The notes beneath the pieces were generated by a model. That model was not told the origin of the DNA and did no database searches. It saw only the letters and a program-made list of their open reading frames with translations. The translations under genes were made by a program, and so were the position numbers. Source: Cantharellus purpuraceus (taxonomy: Eukaryota > Basidiomycota > Agaricomycetes > Cantharellales > Hydnaceae). From it: DNA of 64,000 nucleotides. Below are positions 1 through 10,913 of the stretch, one piece after another. The DNA lies in the NCBI GenBank assembly GCA_025174535.1, contig JALBUN010000049.1, forward strand, positions 1,116,001 to 1,180,000, given 5' to 3'. The first letter of the stretch is position 1. Each line of letters begins with the position of its first letter.

Positions 1-719
1 AAGTACTGAGGACAAAGGGAAATTTGCATGGAAATTTGAATACCTCGTGGAAGACAGGCGAGTTCCTGAAACTGGAAAGGTCATGGACGGCGAAAAGGTG
101 GGCAAGAACGGTACAAATCTCATAGCACATCATTTGGAATTAACTCTTTTCTGCACGTGTCTAGAGGTTCACGCCACTGCGCTTTGTTTGCAATCCGGAG
201 TTGCTTACCTCGGAGCATGGGAAGAAAGTCAAGTTACTCCACTTCGTCAAGAAAAGTGTCACGCCGAAGTTGCAGAGTTTCAAGCTGTGGCCATCCACGA
301 CGACCCGGCCTCCGCTAGGAGTGACGGAAATCAAAACCTTCAGAGCAAGTTGTGACTTTCGGGATGCCACTTCCGCATATCCTGGTTCGCGTCGAGCAGG
401 AAAGCGGACAGTAAGCACGACCTCGAAGTCGCCAGTCCTTCTAAGGGCCACCGAAGAAGAGCCCAATTCTCAACTCGGAGAATACAGAGACCATCAGGCC
501 AAAGGAGAAAATATGGCCCTAAAGAATCACGGTCACTGTTGTACAGAACAACCAGACATAACTGGTCGTCTTCCAGCGGCCACCAACAATGCAGGATTGC
601 CACGACTTGGACAGAGAATCGTGTCGCCAACTGTACTGCAAATGAAGTTTCCTTCGCACACCTTTCGGCCTGAGCCAGTAGAAGCCATTCCCCAGCCCAC
701 GCAGGCGACTTCAGTGTAA
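1..719 (+). CDS. 3' end of an unassigned fungal protein (5' part outside window)
   Basis: Two exons are readable. The frame is open from base 2 to 97. A 67-bp GT-AG intron follows (98-164), then exon 2 runs from 165 to a TAA at 719. Across the junction the protein reads through WKFEYLVEDRR, TGKVMDGEK and FTPLRFVCNPELL, then a basic VKKSVTPKLQSFKLW stretch and a hydrophilic, probably disordered tail of about 115 residues. The intron size and the smooth continuation of the charged/aromatic segment support one gene. I have an impression of similar C-termini in other Agaricomycete proteins but cannot name a family, so no function is given. The gene lies upstream of and in the same direction as the Mg2+ transporter, separated by 1.1 kb. 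Confidence 0.6.
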
Positions 720-1808
720 GAGAGGAGATCACGAGCAGTGCTGTTTCTGGGACGGCAATACGACCATCCTCCTATATTATTCTTCCTCTTGATTTGTACT
801 TCAGTTATTGAGATAGCATGTGAGGCTGTGTGCCGGGTACAATGCGGTTTCCTCGAGATGATCATTATAGTATTGGCTGGCAGGTGTTGTTTCTGGTAGT
901 AAGCTCGTGTGGCGTTTCGGTGATGCCTTGCAGTCCCTTCAAGTTGCATATCGCATACCCACGTCAAAATGTTGCTCAAATAAAATGGCGTTATCTGTAT
1001 TGAGTTAGTAAGCTAATCCTGACTCACATGCCACATGCAGAGTGTTCGACGAGAAGAGCCAACCGCAGTTGTACCGTAGGGGTTGCAATCAGATCAAGTT
1101 AGATGGCAGGAATCAAGCAACTCAAAATCGTGTCAAAGATTCTTCCTGGACTCTTCGAGTGCCGAAATTGCTCCGCTGCGGCCATACCGTGACTAGCAGA
1201 GGAGGTCGCTTGCGTCAATGTCTACAATTCAGTCATTCAACACCGGATACACCCTGTTCAACACAGATTTTCAGGCACTAGGTCGATTGTCTGATTTTCG
1301 GGCGAGCTGTTCATGGTGTTCTGTACCTAGATTTCATACAGAACTTTATGGTAAGAAGCTGTGACAGACACGTGGGATAGACCGTGAGACGGCGGAGTTG
1401 AAACGTATGTTGCGAAGGTAACTCGATGGTCCTGCCGAAAGATGGATGCCTTCATTCCCCACACCAATTATGTCGGCATCTAAACCTCGACCGCCCGATT
1501 GCTCGCATGTTCAGAGTCGTCGTGAGCTATTGGCTGCTGTAGGTTGGAAACCAAGGCTTGACAGATTTGGATAGAGGCGGTGTGTCTGAACTTAGATTGC
1601 GTGGTATTTGTTGGAGATTCTCTTGTCAAGAACCGTTGCCGCTCATGTTAAGCGGAAGGGACAGCGTTTGGGCGTATGTAAGCATCGTGCACGCCTTAAC
1701 ACTGTTCTCTAATCTATTCACTGGGTCCCAGTTTTCTCTGGCTGCCGGCTCTGCCAGGCTCTCGCATATTGAATCATCCATAATATTTTCTCCCCAGAAG
1801 TAACTCAC
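720..1808. other. intergenic, 1.1 kb, no gene seen
   Basis: No conserved reading frame, tRNA or repeat was recognised here. The stretch should hold the 3' UTR of the partial upstream gene and the promoter and 5' UTR of the Mg2+ transporter that starts at 1809. Open frames in it are short, lack plausible ATG starts, and cannot be spliced into anything I recognise. Confidence 0.5.
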
Positions 1809-4134
1809 ATGCCGAAATCAAACAGCGAGAGCGATTTCGGTGGCTCCATCACGAGCGACGGTAGTGACGTCGAGGAGGGACCTTCGTCTCGCATCGCTGC
1901 GAACCATCTCCCTTCATCTTCCCGTCCAAATCTCAAAATGGAATATAACAATTCCTCCCTTTCTGTGTTTACCAAAGCAAGGGCTGTTTCTCCTTCTGGA
2001 TCCGTCGCATCCCGCGCAACACGTTTATCCGCAATTGACGTCGGCGTTAATGGTGAGGCCACGACGCCAAGGCTAAGGGGCATAGCTCTTTTCCGTGCAT
2101 CTGCACGGAAGATAATGAAGATGCGTCAGTTATCATCAATGATGGGTGGGGGACGCAAGGCTGGCGCGGAGCCTGGAATAGACCCTCGCCGTGCCTCTGC
2201 CATCGCAGCATATGGCCACATCAGGGAGACTTGTCATATTCAAGTTGTCGATTATAGCGCTCTCCGGAGCAGGTTCCACACGTTTGACAATAAAGGCTTC
2301 ATTGATTTCCTCCAAGAGACGGGTACGACAAAGGAACATTGGGCGAAGGTGAGATGGATCTCTATAGGAGGTATAAGCTGGGATGTGATAAGCTCACTGG
2401 CTTTGACCTATGGTACGCGCTACTTCTCGCTCGATCGTGGATGGTGCTTACAGTGTCGATTCCCTTTAGACTTGCATCCTCTTTCTTTGGAAGACGTTCT
2501 CCATAGAAGGGGCTACGTGCGCTCCAAGGCCGATTATTATTCAAGACATCTTTTCCTCCGGGTTTTGTGCCATTCCCTTGATTCAGGACTGTCAGATCCC
2601 GCTCAAATCAATATAACTACCCTACCTCGTTCACTCTCACCAACGGGTTTTTTACAACAAAATTCGCGGTTCTCTGATGACAAATCACCTGGCTACGAAG
2701 CTGGGGATGAGTTGTACGGAAAAGATAGCCAGACCCAATTTTTCCGGAAAAGAAAAACCAGCAAGACTCGTTTGCGCAATTCTACCTTCCCTGACCTTGA
2801 AGTGGGAAGTTTACAAAATGCTGTAACCCCAAAAGTAAGGCAATCGAATGCTGAAGCCATGGCGACTCTCGATCAACTAAAAGCAGGAGGGCGTGTCAAT
2901 GTGTTACTCAAAAACCTCTTTCTCTTTCTACATAAGGATGGTACCGTCATCTCGATCCACGAGACACCATCCTCGACGTTTTCAGAGCCCATTTTGACCC
3001 GCTTATGCACCAGTGACGGCGTCCTCCGCTCCACGGCCGACCCATCGCTCCTGCTTGAAAGTATCCTAGATCTCGTCGTTGATCACGCCGTTGAGGTTGT
3101 TCAGGAATATGAAAAGGCGATCCTGAAGCTCGAATGTGACATCCTTCTGAAGCCGAACATGACGAGTGTAAAGCATTGTACGTAATGGCATCTTTCCAAA
3201 TCAAGCCAGAGCCTCATATACAAACCCCACAGTGCATATCCTTTCGGGAGATCTTGCTCAGCACAAGCGAACCTTGGCACCTTTCAAGTCTCTTGTTTAC
3301 GGTCTTCGACGTTACGACCTTGATCGGTCCATTGCTGTCGCTACGTCGTCTGATGCCGAAACTACGTCTCGAAATGTAGTTGGCTATATGAGCCACAAGA
3401 GCAAGGTCTATCTCGCCGATGTGCATGATCATGTGGAGTACATTCTCTCTAGTATGGACATGTTTGCGGGTGTCTCTGAGAATCTTATCAACTATACTTT
3501 CAATGTGTGTATCCGCATGTGCTTCAGATAGTGTGGTCATTGATCGACTGGTTAACACAGATGGCAAGCTATCAAATGAATCAAGTAATGTGAGTGGCGT
3601 AGTTTGAAGTGTAATGGGCAAGGGTTCACATGATGCCTCAGGCGTCGATTGACACTTGCGACCATCATTTTCCTGCCTCTTACCATCCTTACCGGATACT
3701 TTGTGCGTAACCCGCACCATCTTGTGTCTACCACGTGCTAATTATATCTGTTTGTTACCGTAGGGGATGAATTTCCAGCCGATGTGTGAGTCACTAGCGT
3801 GAACATATTCACTTTCGTTTAACGTTGTTGCCACTGCTCAGGGGCTGTGAATAATAGTAAGTTTTACAGATGACTGTCTAAGGAACTAATGACATTGATG
3901 ACGCACTGCATTCCTCGACGGCAGATAGCGATGTTCTGTGAGTTATCTTCCCAGATGTCATTGTTTACAAACGAAGTCTGACATTTTTGCAGATTTTGGA
4001 AGATCGCCGTTCCAGTTATGGCTGTCGTCGTTTCGATGTTCCTGTGGTCAGATATCATCGACTTTAAGCGGACCTTGGAGCAGAGGATGGAAATCAGACG
4101 TAGCCGTAGATCGGTTAGCAACTTTCCCACTTGA
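1809..4134 (+). CDS. MNR2: CorA-family Mg2+ transporter, Mnr2/Alr1-like
   Basis: A magnesium channel of the CorA/Alr1/Mnr2 type, about 615 residues after splicing. The N-terminal ~150 residues are Ser-rich and disordered. The cytoplasmic domain follows (VRWISIGGISWDV; LTYDLHPLSLEDVLH after removing an in-frame 57-bp intron at 2412-2468). Near the C-terminus are MNQVMRRLTLATIIFLPLT (TM1), GYFGMNF with the family's GMN selectivity motif, then FWKIAVPVMAVVVSMFL (TM2) and a basic tail ending in TGA at 4134. Introns I could place: 3178-3232, 3786-3841, 3857-3924 and 3938-3992. This leaves two tiny neighbouring exons, 3842-3856 (15 nt) and 3925-3937 (13 nt), which restore WAVNNNSDVLFW. The frame stays open through the 57-bp intron, so a naive prediction would retain it. 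In yeast, Mnr2 is vacuolar and Alr1 is at the plasma membrane; the sequence does not decide which this is. Confidence 0.9.
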
Positions 4135-4992
4135 GCGCCCGCCTCCGAATTGAAGATTTCGTTGCGGTAAGGTTGGATGAGGAACAGCGCCTTCAGCGGT
4201 GCATTAGTCGGTTTCTAAAGCACGGTTTGGTGGAGAGTGTAGTGAGGATAGCAGCCTTCTGCCTTACTGGACCCAGCTTACTGATTGGTTTGACCCTTCT
4301 CGTCGCACTATCTTCAGGGCGATTCCGCTGCTGTTACTCTCACTCGAATAATATCATGCCGTACCTTGCATACGCGTGCAATTTCCACCCCTTCCTCACT
4401 CCCTACTACGTCATTGTGGTTCTGTTGCTGTCATTTGCGTGGCCTTTATACCTCATTTTGCACACGTCACGCGCAACTTCCTTTTCCCACCTCACTCCCA
4501 ATTTTGCTAGCCTTTGTGGACGTTATGTACCTGTTGTTGTAGGTTTCTAACTCGACGGCCCAATCAAATTACTTGGTTCGACTGCAACCTTCCGTCGCCA
4601 TCTCCTAGGGCCTAGAAGTTTCAATATTCCTGACGAGGCACTGATTATGATGATTTCGACAGTATATATCATTTAATGATAGCACTAAGGGCGCAACCTA
4701 GCTACACGCTTTGTGCAAGAACGTAGTTGGACGGGCCGGGTAATCACTCGGACCATTTTGTGCTGCTATAAGAAATGAGTCGGCACTGCTTCACACCAGC
4801 TTACTTGCGCGCCTGGTCCACAATTGGTGTGCCTCGCACTGTGGACGTTTTGGCCGAACGCGCGTCGTCACGTGATGGACAACCATCGCTTACGAGGTCC
4901 AGAACTCACCCCACCCACTAGCACTCAGAACGGGGGCACTTGGCATTTCTTCAAGTTACAACCCTTTAGAGCCGTTGAGGATATCTGGAAAA
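4135..4992. other. intergenic, 0.86 kb, no gene seen
   Basis: This lies between the transporter stop and the ATG of the bromodomain gene, both on the plus strand. An open stretch from 4131 to 4550 would encode hydrophobic segments, but it begins at TTG inside the transporter stop region and resembles no family I know. I read it as 3' UTR and spacer. The 150 bp before 4993 probably contain the bromodomain gene's promoter and leader. Confidence 0.45.
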
Positions 4993-7052
4993 ATGAAGTT
5001 GAAGAGGGAGCTTGCAGCGACTGATTCGTCAGACATTCCCGTGGACAACCCAAGAACGAAGCGCCGCAAGCGGGGCTCATCCGTAGCTTCCCCTTCCGCC
5101 ACCGAAGATGCAGAGTTGGCCAATGGATCTAGTAGTGACGTTGCAGGCGAAGTAAAGGAGGAGAACGAGTCTGTGAAGGAATTAGGGCTAAAGATCTGGC
5201 ATGCAGTGCGGAATGCGAAAGGGAAGGAGTGAGTTTTGAAACGTTCATTTTCGCACTCCATGCCTCATCACTTTGTCACGCATATCTTCTCAGTGACCGG
5301 AGCCTCTGCCATGATTTTTTGCGACTGCCCTCGAAACGTCAATATGCCGACTACTACAGTTTGATAAAGCGTCCTATAGCCTTGGATGAAATTAAGGCTC
5401 AACTTGATTCTGATGCATATCCTTCTCTGGATGGAGTAAAGCGAGACTTTGATACGTGCTTCCGGAATGCCAAGAAATACAACATGAAGGAGAGTCAGAT
5501 CTGGAAGGACGCAAAGACACTACACGTTGTTTCCTCATTAATCGCTACGATCACACTTTCTGATGACTGCCTATCTAGAAAATTGTGTCTGCAGAGTACA
5601 AGTCACTCACAGGCGCCGACGACGATGTCGATATCATTGGTTCAGAGGGCGGCGATCCAGGATCCGATGATGACGATGGTAGGAACAAATCCAAGGGACG
5701 ACCTGGACGGCCAACGAGCCTCAATCGTTTAATAAAGATTCGCATGCAGAAGCTTGTCGAAAAGACAGATGACACGTGCGAAAAATACCTTTTTGTAAGA
5801 GATCTGCAACTAATGGTTCACTTGTTCCGTCAGAGGTCGTTCAATGACAGAAGCCTTCATGGAGCTTCCACCAAAAAAAGTCTACCCCCTCTACTATAAG
5901 ACTATCAAGAAACTCATGTGTTTCGACATCATATTTGTGCGTTGTATTAGATCGATTTTATAGTCGCTGACTTCTAGGTTAGAAACGAATCAAACGCAAA
6001 GAATACAAGTCCACTGCAGATTTTGCCGCTGACGTCGAGCTTGTTTTCTCCAATGCGCTGACCTTCAATGAGGAACATAGTCCCATATGGGAGGATGCGA
6101 CCGAACTCAAGGTCCGTGCAACATCGTGGCGCAATCCTGATATATTGACAATGGTTCCCAGGAGTATTTTAAACATCTAATGTCCGACCTTCCGATACCT
6201 CATGCACTCCCTGAGTATAGTCCTGGCACCAGTCACCCACCCACACAGAATGGGAAGCTTACGCTGCGAGTACCAGCACCTTCACAGGTCGCGACAAACG
6301 CTACGCCATCCACGAATGGCACTGCCTCATTGAAAGTAAAGCTTCCTCCTTCGGCCGCGGCGGTAACAGCTTCTCAGCAGCAGACAAACCAATCTTCCCG
6401 TCCGCCGCAGCCGGTCACCAAGCAAGCATCTCGATCACCCAACGTAGCTGCGCGACCATCAACACAAGCACAGACGTCGCAATCGCATATGCAAAGTGCT
6501 GCTCAGGCCTCGGCATCCTATCTACATCCTGCCACGTTTGCACACGTCAACCCTCATCAGCCACAACCCCAGCACCAGTATCATTCCCAACCGGGGTCTC
6601 AAACACAGTCTGCGGCCCATTCAATATCGCCATCACCTTTACCACCTACCCCCACTCCTCCTAATGTCACATTCGATCATCCCCTCCGTTCGGTGACATT
6701 GAAGACAGTACCGTTGGGCCGGACGCTAAGACTTGATTCCTCGGAGGGTGTCCGCACATGGGTGTTAAGGTTAGGGAAGAGCGAAATGGCTATTGACGTT
6801 CGTGACGTGAGGTTTTTGGAGGTCGAAGAGACCGAAGAGGAAGATGATGATGATAATGAGGGTCAGGGCAAAGGAGAGGTAATTGTTAAGGCCAATGGAT
6901 CTGTTATCAACCCCAAAATCCCGAATAAGAAGGAAGGGGAAGGAGTGTGGGAAATCACCGAACTCAAAACCGGCACAAATATTTTAGAGGTTGGAGAAAA
7001 GGCTGGGGAAATTTGGAAGATTGTCTTACAACGGATTGGACTGAAGCCTTAG
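4993..7052 (+). CDS. RSC4: tandem bromodomain protein, RSC4-like chromatin remodelling subunit
   Basis: Acetyl-lysine reader with two bromodomains in the RSC4 layout: tandem domains near the N-terminus, a long Pro/Gln/Ser linker and a conserved C-terminal domain. ATG at 4993 is the first in frame; the frame upstream begins only at TTG. Bromodomain 1 includes YADYYSLIKRPIALDEIK and a FRNAKKYN segment. An acidic spacer and RPGRPTSLN follow. Bromodomain 2 includes PLYYKTIKKLMCFDII and FSNALTFNEEHSPIWEDA. Introns that restore the frame: 5229-5293, 5526-5578, about 5783-5835, about 5935-5985 and about 6112-6162. The last exon carries the ~150-residue Pro/Gln linker and a C-terminal domain (about 6680-7049) with an acidic EEEDDDDNE loop. 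Known role of the family: targeting the RSC SWI/SNF-type remodeller to acetylated H3. RSC membership is inferred from architecture, since Rsc1/Rsc2 carry extra BAH domains that I do not see here. Confidence 0.82.
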
Positions 7053-7228
7053 CTGTCCTGGTACTGTCGTTCGTAAGATCGACTATATGTGTTTGTCTAT
7101 CTTACGACATTCCTGCTTGTATTACGAGCTGGCGTATATTATATATATCTGTATTCGTCGCTAATGGTCCATATACCGATGTAGTCTAAAAGAAGATGCT
7201 ACCTGGGGTCTACCTCTGGTATGTCCTG

Positions 7229-9266
7229 TCATTGACCTCTCTTTAATGGTCGCAGACTCTCTTCATCCTCACTTGCGGTCGATGACTCCGGAACATATCG
7301 ACGATACCGTCCAGCTTCCTCCCCACGACTCTCGATATACCTCCGTAAAATTTCTTCACGCGTCATTTCGCGCACTTCGAAACCTTCAGAACCCCTTCGA
7401 ACTCTCGGATTATCACACTGTACCCTTTCATCGTCCTCGTCCTCAAATGGGTGATCATATTCGTCAGAATAGGAATGCCGTGAAGGTGTGGACGTCGTCT
7501 GCAGTTCATCGTCTGATTCCGACCCATCAGGTTGATATGCAGGATGATATGGCGGCACATTGATTCGTCCGCCCGCAATTTGGGTTCGTCGGTAGGCATT
7601 GGATGGCCGCAAGTTTGGATTCACTCCGTTGCCATACGTCCACGGTGTGGTGTCCTTGCTGAAGTCATGAGCAGGGCCTGTGTATTCTGGCTGTTTGTAA
7701 GGATCCTGAGGTGGCCATATTCCCTGCACAGAGGGATCTGAAAATAAAAACAGAGAATTATTAGCAGGTGATAGGCAATAATTTACAGAGCAAATGAAGA
7801 CAAGGCTAGAGTCACAAGATAAGTGTGATGAAGCTAACCATTTTCACGACGCCCACCTCATTCCTTATGCTTCTAAATCCCTCCCACCATCCATATATTT
7901 AGCATACCCAAGTTTATGTGAAGCCACGTTCTCCATCTCATAGTCGTTACGATGAAAGTCAATCCATTTACCTTCTCCTTGTGCAATCCTGAATTTCAGT
8001 CCTGAGGAGATCTCTTTAATGGGAAAGGGCCAATAAAGAGGAGAAGGCCCCATTACGGAGTATACATTCTCCTTAATGCCAAGGTTCTGTGCGTGCAGCA
8101 TCAGGTGTATTCAGGGACAGTTGGTAACACATACATAGGGGAATTTGATCTGTGGTACATCGCAAGTCAGCATGAAATGGTTAGCAAGACTCGGATCTGT
8201 GTACGTACTTCACGAATCTTACCCCTCCGAATAAGAGTCGCGACTTTGTCTTTCTCCCAACCTTCAATAGTGGTGGTATTGGTCAGGAGGCAATAAATAT
8301 GGTAACAACTAAAGTTGCAATTATATCTCAGTACAACTCTTGAGAGAGAATACATACAACACGGACCTAAATGCGCCAACTGCCAATATGACGGGAACAC
8401 AAGCCACATAGTTCAAGATTATGAAGACAAGCTCCTTGGCTGAGGGTTCGATCTATGTCGGGAGACACCAATGAACAAAGAACCAACCAGTCTAGATATT
8501 ATTTACTGACCCAGAAACCATGTGCCGTGTTATATGCGCCCAATACGCGTGCAGTGAGCATCCAAAGATGGTAAGAGCACGCAACGTCAACATAAACAAG
8601 AAACCGAATGAAATGAGCATAGTTGAAATGTCCAACACAATTGTTGACCCAAGGACAATGATGATCTATGTAACTGGAAGTGAACGGAAACGACTTAAAT
8701 CGTAGGTAGATAAGAGGTTAATACACACCCATGCGCAAGATACATCTGGATGAACAATAAAGAAATGACGACAAGCTTGCTCACAAAGAAAGTGCACATA
8801 CCGGTGGCACTGGCGACAGTGGTGGGCTCTAGGAGGCTTAAACTTCTCACAAGTGCGACAGTATCGAGGGCCACCTGTTAATTTCTTTACTTCATAATCT
8901 TCTCCCTCTGGTTTCTAGATGGCGAAAGTTGAAACTTTGAACTAACACTACCCTCTCAATTGGGGATGCTCTTACCCATGAGTTTGGAACGCTACCGGGA
9001 TCGGTGACAACTGTCATAAAGTAGTTCCAATAGAGCAGTCCAATGAGGACACTGAAATCCGTAAGACCATACGTCATTGTATAAAATATGTAACTGAAGC
9101 CTCACTTGAATGGTCCAAGTAACTGGAGAAGGTCTACAGAGAGTTCTGATCCATACCATGGGTATATAACGAAGATTTGAACCGAGTAGGAAATAAATGC
9201 GATCAGTAAGGTTGTAAAGGTTACCCAGATTCGTCCAAACATTCTGGAGGTACGGGGGGAGACCAT
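7229..9266 (-). CDS. PFA4: DHHC protein S-palmitoyltransferase, Pfa4-like
   Basis: ER-type protein acyltransferase. Translation starts at an ATG ending at 9266 ([12 protein letters not shown]), followed by TM1 ([19 protein letters not shown]) and TM2 ([20 protein letters not shown]). The Cys-rich domain is split by introns of about 60 bp: [28 protein letters not shown] and [16 protein letters not shown], the last containing the catalytic DHHC cysteine. TM3/TM4 follow, then the Pfa4-type tail with [19 protein letters not shown] (7.9-8.1 kb) and a final exon of about 166 residues (7229-7729) that is acidic and Arg-rich. Yeast Pfa4 palmitoylates chitin synthase Chs3 so that it can leave the ER, and a Chs3-like gene lies 1.6 kb away on the same strand. 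That link is known for yeast and only inferred here. Exact borders of the middle exons were not all fixed. Confidence 0.88.
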
Positions 9267-9522
9267 TGTTGTTCCCAAGCTCAGAAATTTTGTTCAAGTT
9301 TTAGAACCAATGGGCAGTAGCTCGGTGGAAAGGTGAAATGAGAGTGATTCCGGGTCGTGGTATGTGTGCTGAAGTTGTTTGCTTTTGCTTCCGCGTGCGG
9401 TCATGATGGTGTAATCGGGTGGCTGACCATGTAGGTATGTAGATCATCTACTTAATACTACTGTACGCCAGGATGTGTGGGTTGTGTTTATTTCGGGATA
9501 CATACGGGACGCAAAAATATTG

Positions 9523-10599
9523 CTATAAGCTCTCCCCAACTTCCCAACGTAAGAACTCGACAACACTCACACCTGCCATACTATCCTCTTGTAGACCATG
9601 GTCTATCAGTTTTTGCTCTTTGGCCCATGTTTTTAATGTACTCTGCACAGTTTCTCCTCCTGAGGATGCCAGCATATCAAACTTTTGGTTATAAAGGGCA
9701 TCATCTCCATCCCCATGAATGCTCTCCGGAAGCATCCCAACAATCTGCCTTCCTAGCCCACGTTCCAATGCACACAGATCGGCGTCAAATGCAGAAGATG
9801 CAAGAAGCTCGCTGAGATGAGAAGCAAGCGAACTCTTGAGACCCACGGCTATCATAGCGCCAATTTTGCCCTGAGCCTCCATGACGGCTGAGGGGCTCCC
9901 AGGTGGTGCAGTAAGTGCGCCGTGCACATAACTCGCCACTCGTAACCCCGCGCCGGACTGTGGGGGAATATAATTGTGCACAAAGGATACAGCTCGGCGG
10001 ATTTTAACATTCTCGCCCACAGCTGTTATGATGTCACGAATAGCCTCGGAAACCGTCATTCGCTTGCTCTCATCGCCTCGAAGCATTAAAGGCGCGTCTT
10101 GCAGCAGCTCGATAGGATGGATAAAGGCATGGGATTCGTTCGCCGGCGAGAGTGACGGCGGAGGTTCAGCTAGGTATGCTGCCGTGAAAGCCAAGTCTTG
10201 AGTAAGCTTTCGAAAGAGCTCATTTCTGCCTACAAAGTCTGTTTCGCAATTAAGCTCCACCATGGCCGCGCGAATCCCTAGTGGGGTGTCCATTCCATGA
10301 CGGGTGCCTCGGCTCAACACGGAAACACCAATGAGTCCTTCACCAGCGAACCTGCCGCCAACCTTTTCGGCTTTACGCTGACCTGTGGAAACACGATCTT
10401 GTTCAAGCCATGCAAGTGCGCCCTCCACGTCTCCCTTGGAGGCGACGAGAGCTTCTCTAGCTTTTTGGATGCTTGCTGTGGTTCGTTTGCGAAGCTCCGC
10501 TACGAGCTTTAAGGAGGGTGGAGGAGATGAGGTAGATGAATACCGGGAGAAAGATATACCAGCTCGTGGCGCACATCGCGACACACAGGCAAGCAGCAT
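9523..10599 (-). CDS. TSF1: mitochondrial translation elongation factor Ts
   Basis: A single intronless frame of 358 codons, unusual in this intron-rich window. EF-Ts is the nucleotide-exchange factor for mitochondrial EF-Tu. Residues 1-30 (MLLACVSRCAPRAGISFSRY) are Arg/Ser-rich without acidic residues and look like a mitochondrial presequence. Residues ~32-70 form the UBA-like N-terminal domain (LVAELRKRTTASIQKAREAL, then a GDVEGALAWLEQD helix). The EF-Ts signature ELNCETDFVGRNELF is at ~115-130, and the core dimerisation domain runs to the C-terminus, which ends VVEFLRWEVGESL as usual for the family. The stop lies about 260 bp from the PFA4 ATG in head-to-tail order. Length and domains are complete. 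Confidence 0.95.
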   Translation of the reverse strand: MLLACVSRCAPRAGISFSRYSSTSSPPPSLKLVAELRKRTTASIQKAREALVASKGDVEGALAWLEQDRVSTGQRKAEKVGGRFAGEGLIGVSVLSRGTRHGMDTPLGIRAAMVELNCETDFVGRNELFRKLTQDLAFTAAYLAEPPPSLSPANESHAFIHPIELLQDAPLMLRGDESKRMTVSEAIRDIITAVGENVKIRRAVSFVHNYIPPQSGAGLRVASYVHGALTAPPGSPSAVMEAQGKIGAMIAVGLKSSLASHLSELLASSAFDADLCALERGLGRQIVGMLPESIHGDGDDALYNQKFDMLASSGGETVQSTLKTWAKEQKLIDHGLQEDSMAGVSVVEFLRWEVGESL

Positions 10600-10913
10600 T
10601 CCGGATGCACTTCTAAATTAAGAAAATTGAATCTTATGTAATAGACTACTGCCCGGATTGCTATTTGGATGGGTACAAGGACTGTGTTGAATTTGCGAGT
10701 AATTAGGTGACTGACTGTTATTTAACGTCAATTTACGTGGCGGGGGCAAGATGATAAGGTCATAGGTAGCGCAACCGGATGGATGAATGTGAAGGCCATG
10801 ACCGAGACAGACGAGACAGGATGAAATGACTAGTCCAAAGTGCTAGAGTGTTCATGAGCGTAAGGTGCAAAGTATAACATACATGATGACCATAATTGTC
10901 CGTGTGACTGTCC
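10600..10913. other. short intergenic spacer (0.3 kb)
   Basis: Lies between the EF-Ts start and the chitin synthase stop, both minus strand. It should contain the EF-Ts promoter and the chitin synthase 3' UTR. No other feature was recognised. Confidence 0.5.

Noticed and set aside
340..732. Minus-strand 130-codon frame opposite the partial first gene
   Set aside because: It begins at GTG and is the antisense shadow of the plus-strand exon 165-719, which splices well with the upstream exon.
4131..4550. Open plus-strand stretch of 139 codons with hydrophobic segments after the Mg2+ transporter
   Set aside because: It has no ATG at the start (TTG), overlaps the transporter stop, and shows no family resemblance. 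Best read as 3' UTR.
9523..9560. Possible intron at the EF-Ts 3' end (gtgtgagtgt)
   Set aside because: The unspliced frame gives the conserved VVEFLRWEVGE C-terminus, so no intron is needed.
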